This document shows positions 1-5,010 of a stretch of 5,010 bases of DNA, one piece after another; position 1 is the first letter of the stretch; the number at the start of each line of letters is the position of its first letter. The stretch comes from an uncultured Clostridia bacterium (GTDB taxonomy: Bacteria > Bacillota > Clostridia > Lachnospirales > Bianqueaceae). Position numbers and translations under genes: made by a program. A model generated the notes under the pieces. It made no database searches and was not told where the DNA came from. It worked only from the letters and a program-made list of their open reading frames with translations. Where the stretch lies: contig CALBGL010000013.1 of the NCBI GenBank assembly GCA_937892735.1, forward strand, positions 1 through 5,010. Reading direction: 5' to 3'.

Positions 1-124
1 GACTCGACTCCTCCGGCGTGCTGGACTCTTCTGGCTGACTCGACTCCTCCGGCGTGCTGGACTCTTCTGGCTGACTCGACTCCTCCGGCGTACTGGACTC
101 TTCTGGCTGGCTCGATTCCTCCGG
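1..124 (-). repeat. 36-bp in-frame tandem repeats encoding EESSQPEESSTP
   Basis: Three 36-bp units lie at 1-36, 37-72 and 73-108. The first two are identical and the third differs by one base (G to A at 91, silent: ACG/AGC against ACG/AGT). A decayed partial unit follows at 109-124. The array continues past the left edge, so the copy number is unknown. The unit is a multiple of three and translates as two related hexapeptides, EESSQP and EESSTP. It probably forms an extended, acidic spacer at the cell surface. The near-identity at DNA level suggests recent expansion or ongoing length change by slippage or recombination. Confidence 0.95.
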
Positions 125-1225
125 TGCTACTACATACACATATGCAGTCACAGTTCCAGTTCTTCCCAGCACATCTGTAAGAGAATAGGTGATCTGATAT
201 GTCCCTATCTGATACGGATTCACTGAACCGTTCACCTGTACAGACGACGTCTTGTCATTGCCGCAAGTATCATATCCTCGAACTCCCGACAACAGATCGG
301 GTACAGAATCTCCTTGTTCTATGGTATGATTCTGTATTCCCGTGAAATAGGGTTTCTTCGAATTCCATGGATTCGAAGAAGATGGATCCGTAGGATCCCA
401 ATTCGTCGTCGAGCTCGTTGGTAGCTTTATTGTTGCTGGTTTTCCCAATGGATCCGCTCCGCTCCCGAAATAATCAATCTCAATAACCGTATCATAGGCA
501 TCGCAATGCGTATACATCCAATACGCATCTCCAGCCGTCAATCGAATACATCCTGCTGAGCATGTGGTTCCCAGATTATTATAATATGATGTATAAACAC
601 CGTCTTCTCCTTTCCAGGCAGCAGGCACGGTATGGAACAGATAATTCCCTGTAATATGAGACACATATTGTCCCCACGTATTCCCTTCCAGGCCATTCCA
701 TCTTGCCTGATATCCCATTACGAAGACTCCTGTCGGCGTACTGTATCCTGTGGAACATGTCATTGCCTTTACCGGTACAGTATGCTTTCCGCTGCTATCC
801 CTCGCATAAATCGTCACCACATTGGTACTCTTATTCACACGAATCAGATACTTTGTATCATAGGTATCTGAAGATTCCTCTCCCCTGGATGCCTCTTCCT
901 TAGATGAATCATTTTTCGAAGATTCTTCCTTCGCAGATGAATCTTCTTGTGAAGAATTTTCCCTTATAGAATCCTCTTTGGAGGAGTGTTCTCTTATACT
1001 GGAATCTTCCCCTGACACTGTCCCACCCGGCTTCTGCGTCAGCGAACTCTCTTCCCCTTGACTCCCAGAATCTGTAGAAACACCGCTTCCTTCCTGCTGG
1101 ACAGAAGAATCGTTCTGCGAATCCGGAATATCCTGATGACATCCCAAAACCCCAAAGGTTGCTCCTGTCAAAAAAATTGCCAGCACCACAATGGCCGCGA
1201 ATGTACGAAATACTGTTTTCTTCAT
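1..1225 (-). CDS. Lipoprotein L,D-transpeptidase (YkuD) with Ig-like domain and repeat tail, 3' end off window
   Basis: The frame is open from ATG at 1225 to the left edge (408 codons, no stop), so the C-terminus is missing. Residues 1-29 look like a lipoprotein signal peptide: K2-K3, a hydrophobic core, then lipobox V-L-G-C with Cys29 as the likely lipidated residue. Residues about 33-120 are a Ser/Glu/Asp-rich spacer. Residues about 126-251 match a YkuD L,D-transpeptidase catalytic domain: CSTG...TPTG near 157-166, LFHTVP with His198, and the active-site motif SAGCIRL with Cys226. Known members form 3-3 peptidoglycan crosslinks or attach proteins to the wall. Ala224 replaces the His of the common SHGC form, but this position varies in the family (B. 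subtilis YkuD has SKGC). Residues about 294-366 resemble a DUF5011/Cry22-type Ig-like domain (VPDLLSGV, GTYQITYSLTD). From residue 369 the tail is EESSQP/EESSTP repeats. Extra cysteines 157, 222 and 241 might form disulfides (inference). The family call is firm; substrate and exact role are unknown. Confidence 0.9.
   Translation of the reverse strand, partial: MKKTVFRTFAAIVVLAIFLTGATFGVLGCHQDIPDSQNDSSVQQEGSGVSTDSGSQGEESSLTQKPGGTVSGEDSSIREHSSKEDSIRENSSQEDSSAKEESSKNDSSKEEASRGEESSDTYDTKYLIRVNKSTNVVTIYARDSSGKHTVPVKAMTCSTGYSTPTGVFVMGYQARWNGLEGNTWGQYVSHITGNYLFHTVPAAWKGEDGVYTSYYNNLGTTCSAGCIRLTAGDAYWMYTHCDAYDTVIEIDYFGSGADPLGKPATIKLPTSSTTNWDPTDPSSSNPWNSKKPYFTGIQNHTIEQGDSVPDLLSGVRGYDTCGNDKTSSVQVNGSVNPYQIGTYQITYSLTDVLGRTGTVTAYVYVVAPEESSQPEESSTPEESSQPEESSTPEESSQPEESSTPEESS
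354..380. repeat. Perfect 10-bp inverted repeat with 7-nt loop inside the lipoprotein gene
   Basis: TTCTTCGAAT at 354-363 is the exact reverse complement of ATTCGAAGAA at 371-380, separated by TCCATGG. It lies in the linker between the transpeptidase and Ig-like domains (around residues 282-291, SSSNPWNSKK). No T-run follows on the coding strand, so it is not a typical terminator. Each arm contains the palindrome TTCGAA. The function, if any, is unknown. Confidence 0.7.
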
Positions 1226-1230
1226 ATCCG

Positions 1231-1240
1231 CTCCCCCCTC
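1231..1240 (-). promoter_or_regulatory. Ribosome binding site of the lipoprotein gene
   Basis: On the minus strand, GAGGGGGGAG ends 5 nt before the ATG at 1225. It is purine-rich and well placed, and it fixes this ATG as the start. The signal peptide beginning with MKK right after it supports the choice. Confidence 0.75.
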
Positions 1241-1305
1241 TGAAGGAAAATCACATCTGCACTGCTGTAGAAAATTCCTACCACGGCAAATGTCTTACTA
1301 TGCTT

Positions 1306-1334
1306 ATTATACCATGGCTTTCTCTCTTTGACAA
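1306..1334 (-). promoter_or_regulatory. Sigma-A promoter for the lipoprotein gene
   Basis: On the minus strand, TTGTCA (1334-1329, 5 of 6 to consensus) is followed after exactly 17 bp by a perfect TATAAT (1311-1306). A TGG before it makes an extended -10. Transcription would start near 1299, giving a leader of about 74 nt. The promoter lies 51 bp beyond the nadE stop codon, so the lipoprotein gene can be expressed independently. An imperfect palindrome centred on TTGCGCAA (1337-1350) sits just upstream of the -35 and could be an operator, though this is weak. The rest of the 1226-1385 gap shows no gene and no clear terminator. Confidence 0.8.
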
Positions 1335-1385
1335 CGAGATTGCGCAAACTTAAATAAAACGTATAGAAACCGTAATAAATCCGTC

Positions 1386-3272
1386 TTATTTTAACCGCCA
1401 CAGTGTCTGCGAGGCATCGCTGGGCATCCGCCAATCTCCTCTGGGAGACAACGCCACCGACCCAATCTTCGGTCCATCCGGCAGACAGGACCGTTTGAAC
1501 TGTTGCTGGAAAAATCTGCGATAAAATGTCCCCAGCCAATGGTGAATACAATCCGGCTCATACTCTCCTTGAAATGCGTATTGTGCTAAAAATTCTATCT
1601 TCTCCGGTGTACATCCCCAACGAATACAATAATATAAAAAGAAGTCGTGCAGCGCATAAGGTCCCACCAGATCTTCCGTCTTCTGTGCAATCTTACCATC
1701 CCTCGGAGGCAGTAGCTCGGGACTCACGGGCGTATCCAAAATGTCTAACAGCACATCGCACAATGATGCATCCTTCGTCCTCCGTGCCTCATGCTGTACC
1801 AAATACCGCACAAGTGTCTTGGGTACCGAGGCATTTACACCGTACATGGACATGTGATCTCCATTATAGGTTGCCCACCCCAATGCCAATTCGGAAAGAT
1901 CTCCTGTGCCTACGACAAGACCATTGCAGCCATTCGCCACATCCATCAAGATCTGCGTGCGCTCTCTCGCCTGCGCATTCTCAAATACCACATCATACTC
2001 TTCTTCGTCATGGGCAATTGCCTGAAAATGCACGCGTACCGATTCCGCAATGTCGATTCTGCGGCATTCGATGCCTAAACGGTCACAGAGGAGTTCCGCA
2101 TTGGATCGGGTTCGATACGTCGTCCCAAAACAGGGCATCGTAATCCCCAATATGCGCTTACGATCCCAAGCAAGCTGATCCGCTGCCCGTACCGCCACAA
2201 GCAGAGCCAGCGTAGAATCCAGTCCACCGGAAATCCCAATCACGGCACGATCTGCATGTACGTGGGAAAGGCGTTTTTTCAATCCGTTAGCCTGCATGGA
2301 CAGGATCATCTCCAGCCTCTCCTCCGCCTGCGGTACGAAAGGATATTTCGAGATGTCTCGTGTTAACCTTACTGCCGTCTCCCTCAGCTCGAATGAAACT
2401 CTTTCATAGCTATCCGTCTGGCTAATCCAAGTCGACATTCTGCGCCGGTCATACAGCATCCGCTCTACGTCGATTTCTGTCACAATCATACCATTTTGAA
2501 ATGGCTCGCTCTCTGCCAGTACCCGACCATTCTCCGCAATCAAGTTATGGCCGGCAAACACCATATCCGTCGTCGATTCTCCATCTCCCGCGTCGCAATA
2601 TACATAACCGCACAGAAGACGCGCCGATTGTCCTTTCACCAGGCTGCGGCGATACTCGGCCTTGCCGATTGTCTCATCACTCGCAGACAGGTTCACAATC
2701 AGTGTAGCCCCTGCCATGGCTAGGCCAATGGAAGGCGGAGAAGCCACCCATAGATCTTCGCAGATTTCCACTCCCACCAACAGTGCTGGCTGATTCGTGC
2801 ATTCCAGAAGAAGATGATTTCCAAAGGGAATCTCTCTGCCGCCCCACTGGATTTTCCGATTCTCTTCCGGCGCCGGTATAAAATGTCTCTGCTCATAAAA
2901 TTCACTATAGTTCGGCAGATGTTTTTTGGGCACCAGAGCCAGGATCCGACCATCTTGAATCACAGCGGCACAGTTATAGATTTTCTGCTCAAACAATACT
3001 GGTAATCCTACGAAACTCAGCATGCCTGCATATTCTTTGGATTTTTCCACAAGATCTTCCAGCGCCTTTCTGGTTCCCGCTAAAAGACTATCCTGTAGAA
3101 ACAGATCTCCACAGGTGTATCCTGTCAGTGATAGTTCTGGGAATACCGCGATCTGGGCCCCCTCCTGATATGCCTGTTCCATTCCCTTCGCGATCGCACG
3201 CGCATTATGCGGACAATCCGCCACTTCCACCTGCGGCGTGATCGCGGCTACTTTTATAAAACCATATTTCAT
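1386..3272 (-). CDS. nadE: Glutamine-dependent NAD+ synthetase
   Basis: A cytoplasmic enzyme for the last step of NAD+ biosynthesis: ATP-dependent amidation of nicotinic acid adenine dinucleotide with ammonia released from glutamine. The 628-aa product has the two-domain form. The N-terminal nitrilase-like glutaminase (about 1-290) shows its Glu-Lys-Cys triad: Glu46 in FPELSLTGY, Lys116 in VPKKHLPNY and Cys171 in GVEICEDLW. The C-terminal synthetase (about 320-628) has the ATP pyrophosphatase loop SGGLDS at 348-353 and conserved GTGDLSELALGW near 455-466. It is intact and close to the usual length of this class (M. tuberculosis NadE is 679 aa). I chose the ATG at 3272 because AAGGAG lies 10 nt upstream and the protein begins MKYGFIKVAA, as relatives do. 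An upstream in-frame TTG at 3308 would add 12 unconserved residues and lies almost on the predicted transcription start. Nothing in the neighbouring genes relates to NAD metabolism. Confidence 0.97.
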   Translation of the reverse strand: MKYGFIKVAAITPQVEVADCPHNARAIAKGMEQAYQEGAQIAVFPELSLTGYTCGDLFLQDSLLAGTRKALEDLVEKSKEYAGMLSFVGLPVLFEQKIYNCAAVIQDGRILALVPKKHLPNYSEFYEQRHFIPAPEENRKIQWGGREIPFGNHLLLECTNQPALLVGVEICEDLWVASPPSIGLAMAGATLIVNLSASDETIGKAEYRRSLVKGQSARLLCGYVYCDAGDGESTTDMVFAGHNLIAENGRVLAESEPFQNGMIVTEIDVERMLYDRRRMSTWISQTDSYERVSFELRETAVRLTRDISKYPFVPQAEERLEMILSMQANGLKKRLSHVHADRAVIGISGGLDSTLALLVAVRAADQLAWDRKRILGITMPCFGTTYRTRSNAELLCDRLGIECRRIDIAESVRVHFQAIAHDEEEYDVVFENAQARERTQILMDVANGCNGLVVGTGDLSELALGWATYNGDHMSMYGVNASVPKTLVRYLVQHEARRTKDASLCDVLLDILDTPVSPELLPPRDGKIAQKTEDLVGPYALHDFFLYYCIRWGCTPEKIEFLAQYAFQGEYEPDCIHHWLGTFYRRFFQQQFKRSCLPDGPKIGSVALSPRGDWRMPSDASQTLWRLK

Positions 3273-3282
3273 ATGCGTTGTT

Positions 3283-3288
3283 CTCCTT
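3283..3288 (-). promoter_or_regulatory. Ribosome binding site of nadE
   Basis: AAGGAG on the minus strand, within AAAAGGAGAA, lies 10 nt upstream of the ATG at 3272. It decides the start in favour of this ATG over the upstream TTG at 3308, which has no comparable site. Confidence 0.8.
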
Positions 3289-3317
3289 TTCGGTTGACTG
3301 TTCGCCAACTCTCTTTC

Positions 3318-3346
3318 ATCTTATCATATTGCCTTTATTTTTTCAA
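3318..3346 (-). promoter_or_regulatory. Sigma-A promoter for nadE
   Basis: On the minus strand, TTGAAA (3346-3341) and TAAGAT (3323-3318) are separated by 17 bp. TGA in front of the -10 gives an extended -10. The predicted start is near 3311, with a leader of about 39 nt. No riboswitch-sized leader is present. Confidence 0.65.
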
Positions 3347-3355
3347 TTCTTCCTG

Positions 3356-3385
3356 TTGCATTTCTCTATTTCACCATGCTATAAT
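3356..3385 (+). promoter_or_regulatory. Extended -10 promoter for the arabinofuranosidase gene
   Basis: A perfect TATAAT at 3380-3385 is preceded by TGC, forming an extended -10 element. The best -35 is the weak TTGCAT at 3356-3361 (18-bp spacer), so the promoter probably depends on the extended -10 or on an activator. The predicted start is near 3392, leaving a leader of about 26 nt. I see no copy of the B. subtilis AraR operator (ATTTGTACGTACAAAT) here. Confidence 0.7.
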
Positions 3386-3403
3386 ACTCATAAACCTACT
3401 CGT

Positions 3404-3411
3404 AAGGAGGG
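3404..3411 (+). promoter_or_regulatory. Strong ribosome binding site of the arabinofuranosidase gene
   Basis: AAGGAGGG, nearly a full anti-Shine-Dalgarno match, ends 6 nt before the ATG at 3418. It predicts efficient translation and fixes the start. Confidence 0.9.
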
Positions 3412-3417
3412 TCACAC

Positions 3418-4917
3418 ATGGAATATAAAAAAGCAAAAACAACATTTCATCGGGATTTTACCATCGCACATACGGATGATCGCTTGTACGGTTCCTTTAT
3501 TGAACATTTAGGCCGTGCCGTCTATACCGGCGTCTATGAGCCGGATCATCCGCTGGCTGATGAAGACGGTTTGCGTACGGATGTCATGCAGCTGGTACGT
3601 GAGCTGCGTGTACCGATTGTACGTTATCCCGGCGGAAATTTCGTTTCAGGTTTTCGTTGGGAGGACTCCGTGGGGCCGAAAGAATCTCGTCCGCGCCGAC
3701 GCGAACTCGCCTGGCGTACGATCGAGACCAATCAATTCGGCCTGAACGAATTCATGCGCTGGTGCCGTAAAGTGGGAACAGAACCGATGATGGCGATCAA
3801 TCTGGGTACGCGGGGTGCGGACGCCGCCAGAAACCTTGTAGAATATTGTAATCTGCCAACAGGTACTTATTACAGCGATCTGCGGGCACAACACGGTGTG
3901 AAAGAGCCTCACAATATTCGCCTTTGGTGTCTTGGCAACGAGATGGATGGCCCCTGGCAGATCGGCCATAAGACGGCCGATGAGTATGGCCGTCTGGCGT
4001 TGGAAACTGCCAAGGTCATGAAATGGGTGGATCCTTCTATCGAGCTGGTGGCCTGCGGCAGTTCCAATCTGGACATGCCTACTTTTGCCTCCTGGGAAAC
4101 CACGGTTCTCGAACACACCTACTCCCATGTAGACTACCTATCCATGCACCAATACTATGATAATCAGACTCAAGATACTGCCGATTTCATGGCTTCTTCC
4201 GTCGCGATGGACGCCTTCATCCGTTCTGTGGTCTCGATCTGCGACTATGTGAAGGCAAAGCTCAAAAGCAAGAAAACGATATACATCAGCTTTGACGAGT
4301 GGAATGTTTGGTACCATTCCAAAGGGCATGACGCCGTACTGGAACCCTGGAGCATCGCACCGCAGCAGGTAGAAGATGTTTACAATCTGGAAGATGCAAT
4401 CCTGGTAGGGTCGATGCTGATTACGCTGCTCCGCCATGCGGACCGGGTCAAGATCGCCTGTCTGGCGCAGCTCGTCAATGTGATTGCACCGATTCTTACC
4501 GCCCCCGGCGGCGGCGTTCTTCGACAGACCATTTTCTATCCTTTCCTGCATGCTTCGAATTATGGTCGTGGTACAGTCCTTGCCGGCGTCGTCGAATCGC
4601 CTAAGTATGACAGCAAGAATTTCACGGATGTTCCAATGTTGGATTGCACCGCCGTTCTCTCCGATGATGAGAACGAACTGACTCTGTTTGCCGTCAACCG
4701 AAGTGAGGATACGCCTCTCCTGTGGACGCCTTCCCTCCAGGGTTTTGAGTCCTATCGGATCCAGGATCACATGGCTCTGGAAGGACCGGATCGCTATGCG
4801 ATCAACGATTTTGGTCATCCGGACCGGGTAGCTCCGATTCACAAAGCATTGCCAAATGAGAATTCTTTCCTGCTCTCCCCCCTGTCCTGGAATGTGATTC
4901 GACTGATCAGAGCCTGA
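3418..4917 (+). CDS. abfA: GH51 alpha-L-arabinofuranosidase, intracellular
   Basis: A retaining glycoside hydrolase (EC 3.2.1.55) that removes terminal alpha-L-arabinofuranosyl residues from arabino- or arabinoxylo-oligosaccharides. There is no signal peptide or membrane segment, so it should act in the cytoplasm on imported oligosaccharides. The 499-aa protein is full length for the family (about 500 aa). Visible GH51 motifs, in order, are YGSFIEHLGRAVYTGVYEP (24-42), RYPGGNFVSGFRWEDSVGP (69-87), the acid/base motif CLGNEMDGPW with Glu175, and the nucleophile motif FDEWNVWYHS with Glu294. These two glutamates fall at the same numbers as in the well-studied Geobacillus stearothermophilus enzyme. 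A TIM barrel (about 20-380) is followed by a C-terminal beta domain (about 385-499). It is divergent from nadE and has its own promoter. No other arabinan gene is visible in the window. The symbol follows general usage for GH51 enzymes and does not imply orthology to one strain's gene. Confidence 0.96.
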   Translation: MEYKKAKTTFHRDFTIAHTDDRLYGSFIEHLGRAVYTGVYEPDHPLADEDGLRTDVMQLVRELRVPIVRYPGGNFVSGFRWEDSVGPKESRPRRRELAWRTIETNQFGLNEFMRWCRKVGTEPMMAINLGTRGADAARNLVEYCNLPTGTYYSDLRAQHGVKEPHNIRLWCLGNEMDGPWQIGHKTADEYGRLALETAKVMKWVDPSIELVACGSSNLDMPTFASWETTVLEHTYSHVDYLSMHQYYDNQTQDTADFMASSVAMDAFIRSVVSICDYVKAKLKSKKTIYISFDEWNVWYHSKGHDAVLEPWSIAPQQVEDVYNLEDAILVGSMLITLLRHADRVKIACLAQLVNVIAPILTAPGGGVLRQTIFYPFLHASNYGRGTVLAGVVESPKYDSKNFTDVPMLDCTAVLSDDENELTLFAVNRSEDTPLLWTPSLQGFESYRIQDHMALEGPDRYAINDFGHPDRVAPIHKALPNENSFLLSPLSWNVIRLIRA

Positions 4918-5010
4918 TCGTATGACCATACAACAGGTGCCGTTGCAAAATGCCTACGATGTCTCACCATTGATACAGAATTAAAAAGCATGATTTCCTA
5001 AGGAGTTCCG
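4918..5010 (+). other. Short region after abfA, with a likely ribosome binding site of a next gene at its end
   Basis: No gene fits in these 93 bp. AAGGAG at 5000-5005 is a good Shine-Dalgarno core, and a start codon would be expected a few bases beyond the edge, suggesting a downstream plus-strand gene possibly co-transcribed with abfA. Small inverted repeats are present (GATCAG/CTGATC at 4905-4919 across the stop codon, GTATG/CATAC at 4920-4931). Neither is GC-rich or followed by a T-run, so I do not call a terminator. I find no convincing promoter here. Confidence 0.5.

Noticed and set aside
1..124. CRISPR-like array
   Set aside because: The repeats are contiguous with no unique spacers and are in frame within a coding sequence, so they are protein tandem repeats.
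1340..1385. Terminator after nadE
   Set aside because: Only 3-bp arms around the ACG/CGT pair and a short TTTTATTT are seen; no stable GC-rich stem is present.
1526..2143. 205-codon open frame on the plus strand, opposite nadE
   Set aside because: It is antisense to a strongly conserved enzyme, has no good ribosome binding site, and its translation is rich in Ser, His and Pro with no recognisable domain, as expected of a shadow frame.
3273..3308. Longer nadE starting at TTG 3308
   Set aside because: The added 12 residues are basic and unlike NadE N-termini, the start would be nearly leaderless given the predicted promoter, and the ATG at 3272 has a proper Shine-Dalgarno site.
3646..4128. 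160-codon minus-strand frame opposite abfA
   Set aside because: Shadow of the GH51 gene; no ribosome binding site and no family resemblance.
4138..4929. 263-codon open frame on the minus strand, opposite abfA
   Set aside because: It lies wholly opposite the conserved GH51 gene and encodes no recognisable motif; the long open frame follows from abfA codon composition.
4905..4931. Terminator after abfA
   Set aside because: The stems are only 5-6 bp, AT-rich or overlapping the stop codon, and no T-run follows.

Overview
This 5,010-base window is an ordinary-looking chromosomal stretch from a low-to-mid GC Gram-positive bacterium, most likely a gut-type Clostridia (Bacillota). The placement is inference. 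It rests on strong AGGAGG-type ribosome binding sites, consensus sigma-A promoters with extended -10 elements, a lipoprotein L,D-transpeptidase of the kind common in Firmicutes, and a cytoplasmic GH51 arabinofuranosidase. No mobile element, CRISPR array, tRNA or rRNA is visible.

The layout is three protein genes. Positions 1-1225 (minus strand, cut by the left edge) encode a predicted lipoprotein: signal peptide and lipobox, Ser/Glu-rich spacer, YkuD L,D-transpeptidase domain, short linker, Ig-like domain, then a tail of 36-bp (12-residue) tandem repeats running off the window. Positions 1226-1385 form a 160-bp gap carrying a near-consensus promoter for that gene. Positions 1386-3272 (minus) encode a complete glutamine-dependent NAD+ synthetase (nadE, 628 aa). 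Positions 3273-3417 are a compact divergent promoter region in which the nadE and arabinofuranosidase promoters stand back to back. Positions 3418-4917 (plus) encode a complete 499-aa GH51 alpha-L-arabinofuranosidase. The last 93 bp hold no gene, but a Shine-Dalgarno-like AAGGAG lies 5 bp from the right edge and suggests another plus-strand gene just outside.

The genes do not form an obvious pathway. NadE makes a housekeeping cofactor, the GH51 enzyme releases arabinose from imported oligosaccharides, and the L,D-transpeptidase acts on peptidoglycan outside the membrane. nadE and the lipoprotein gene point the same way, but the lipoprotein gene has its own promoter. No convincing rho-independent terminator is visible after nadE or after the GH51 gene, so read-through is possible at both places.

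I see no previously undescribed system. The points most worth a second look are the nearly perfect tandem repeats in the lipoprotein tail, a perfect 10-bp inverted repeat in its inter-domain linker, and the tight divergent promoter pair.
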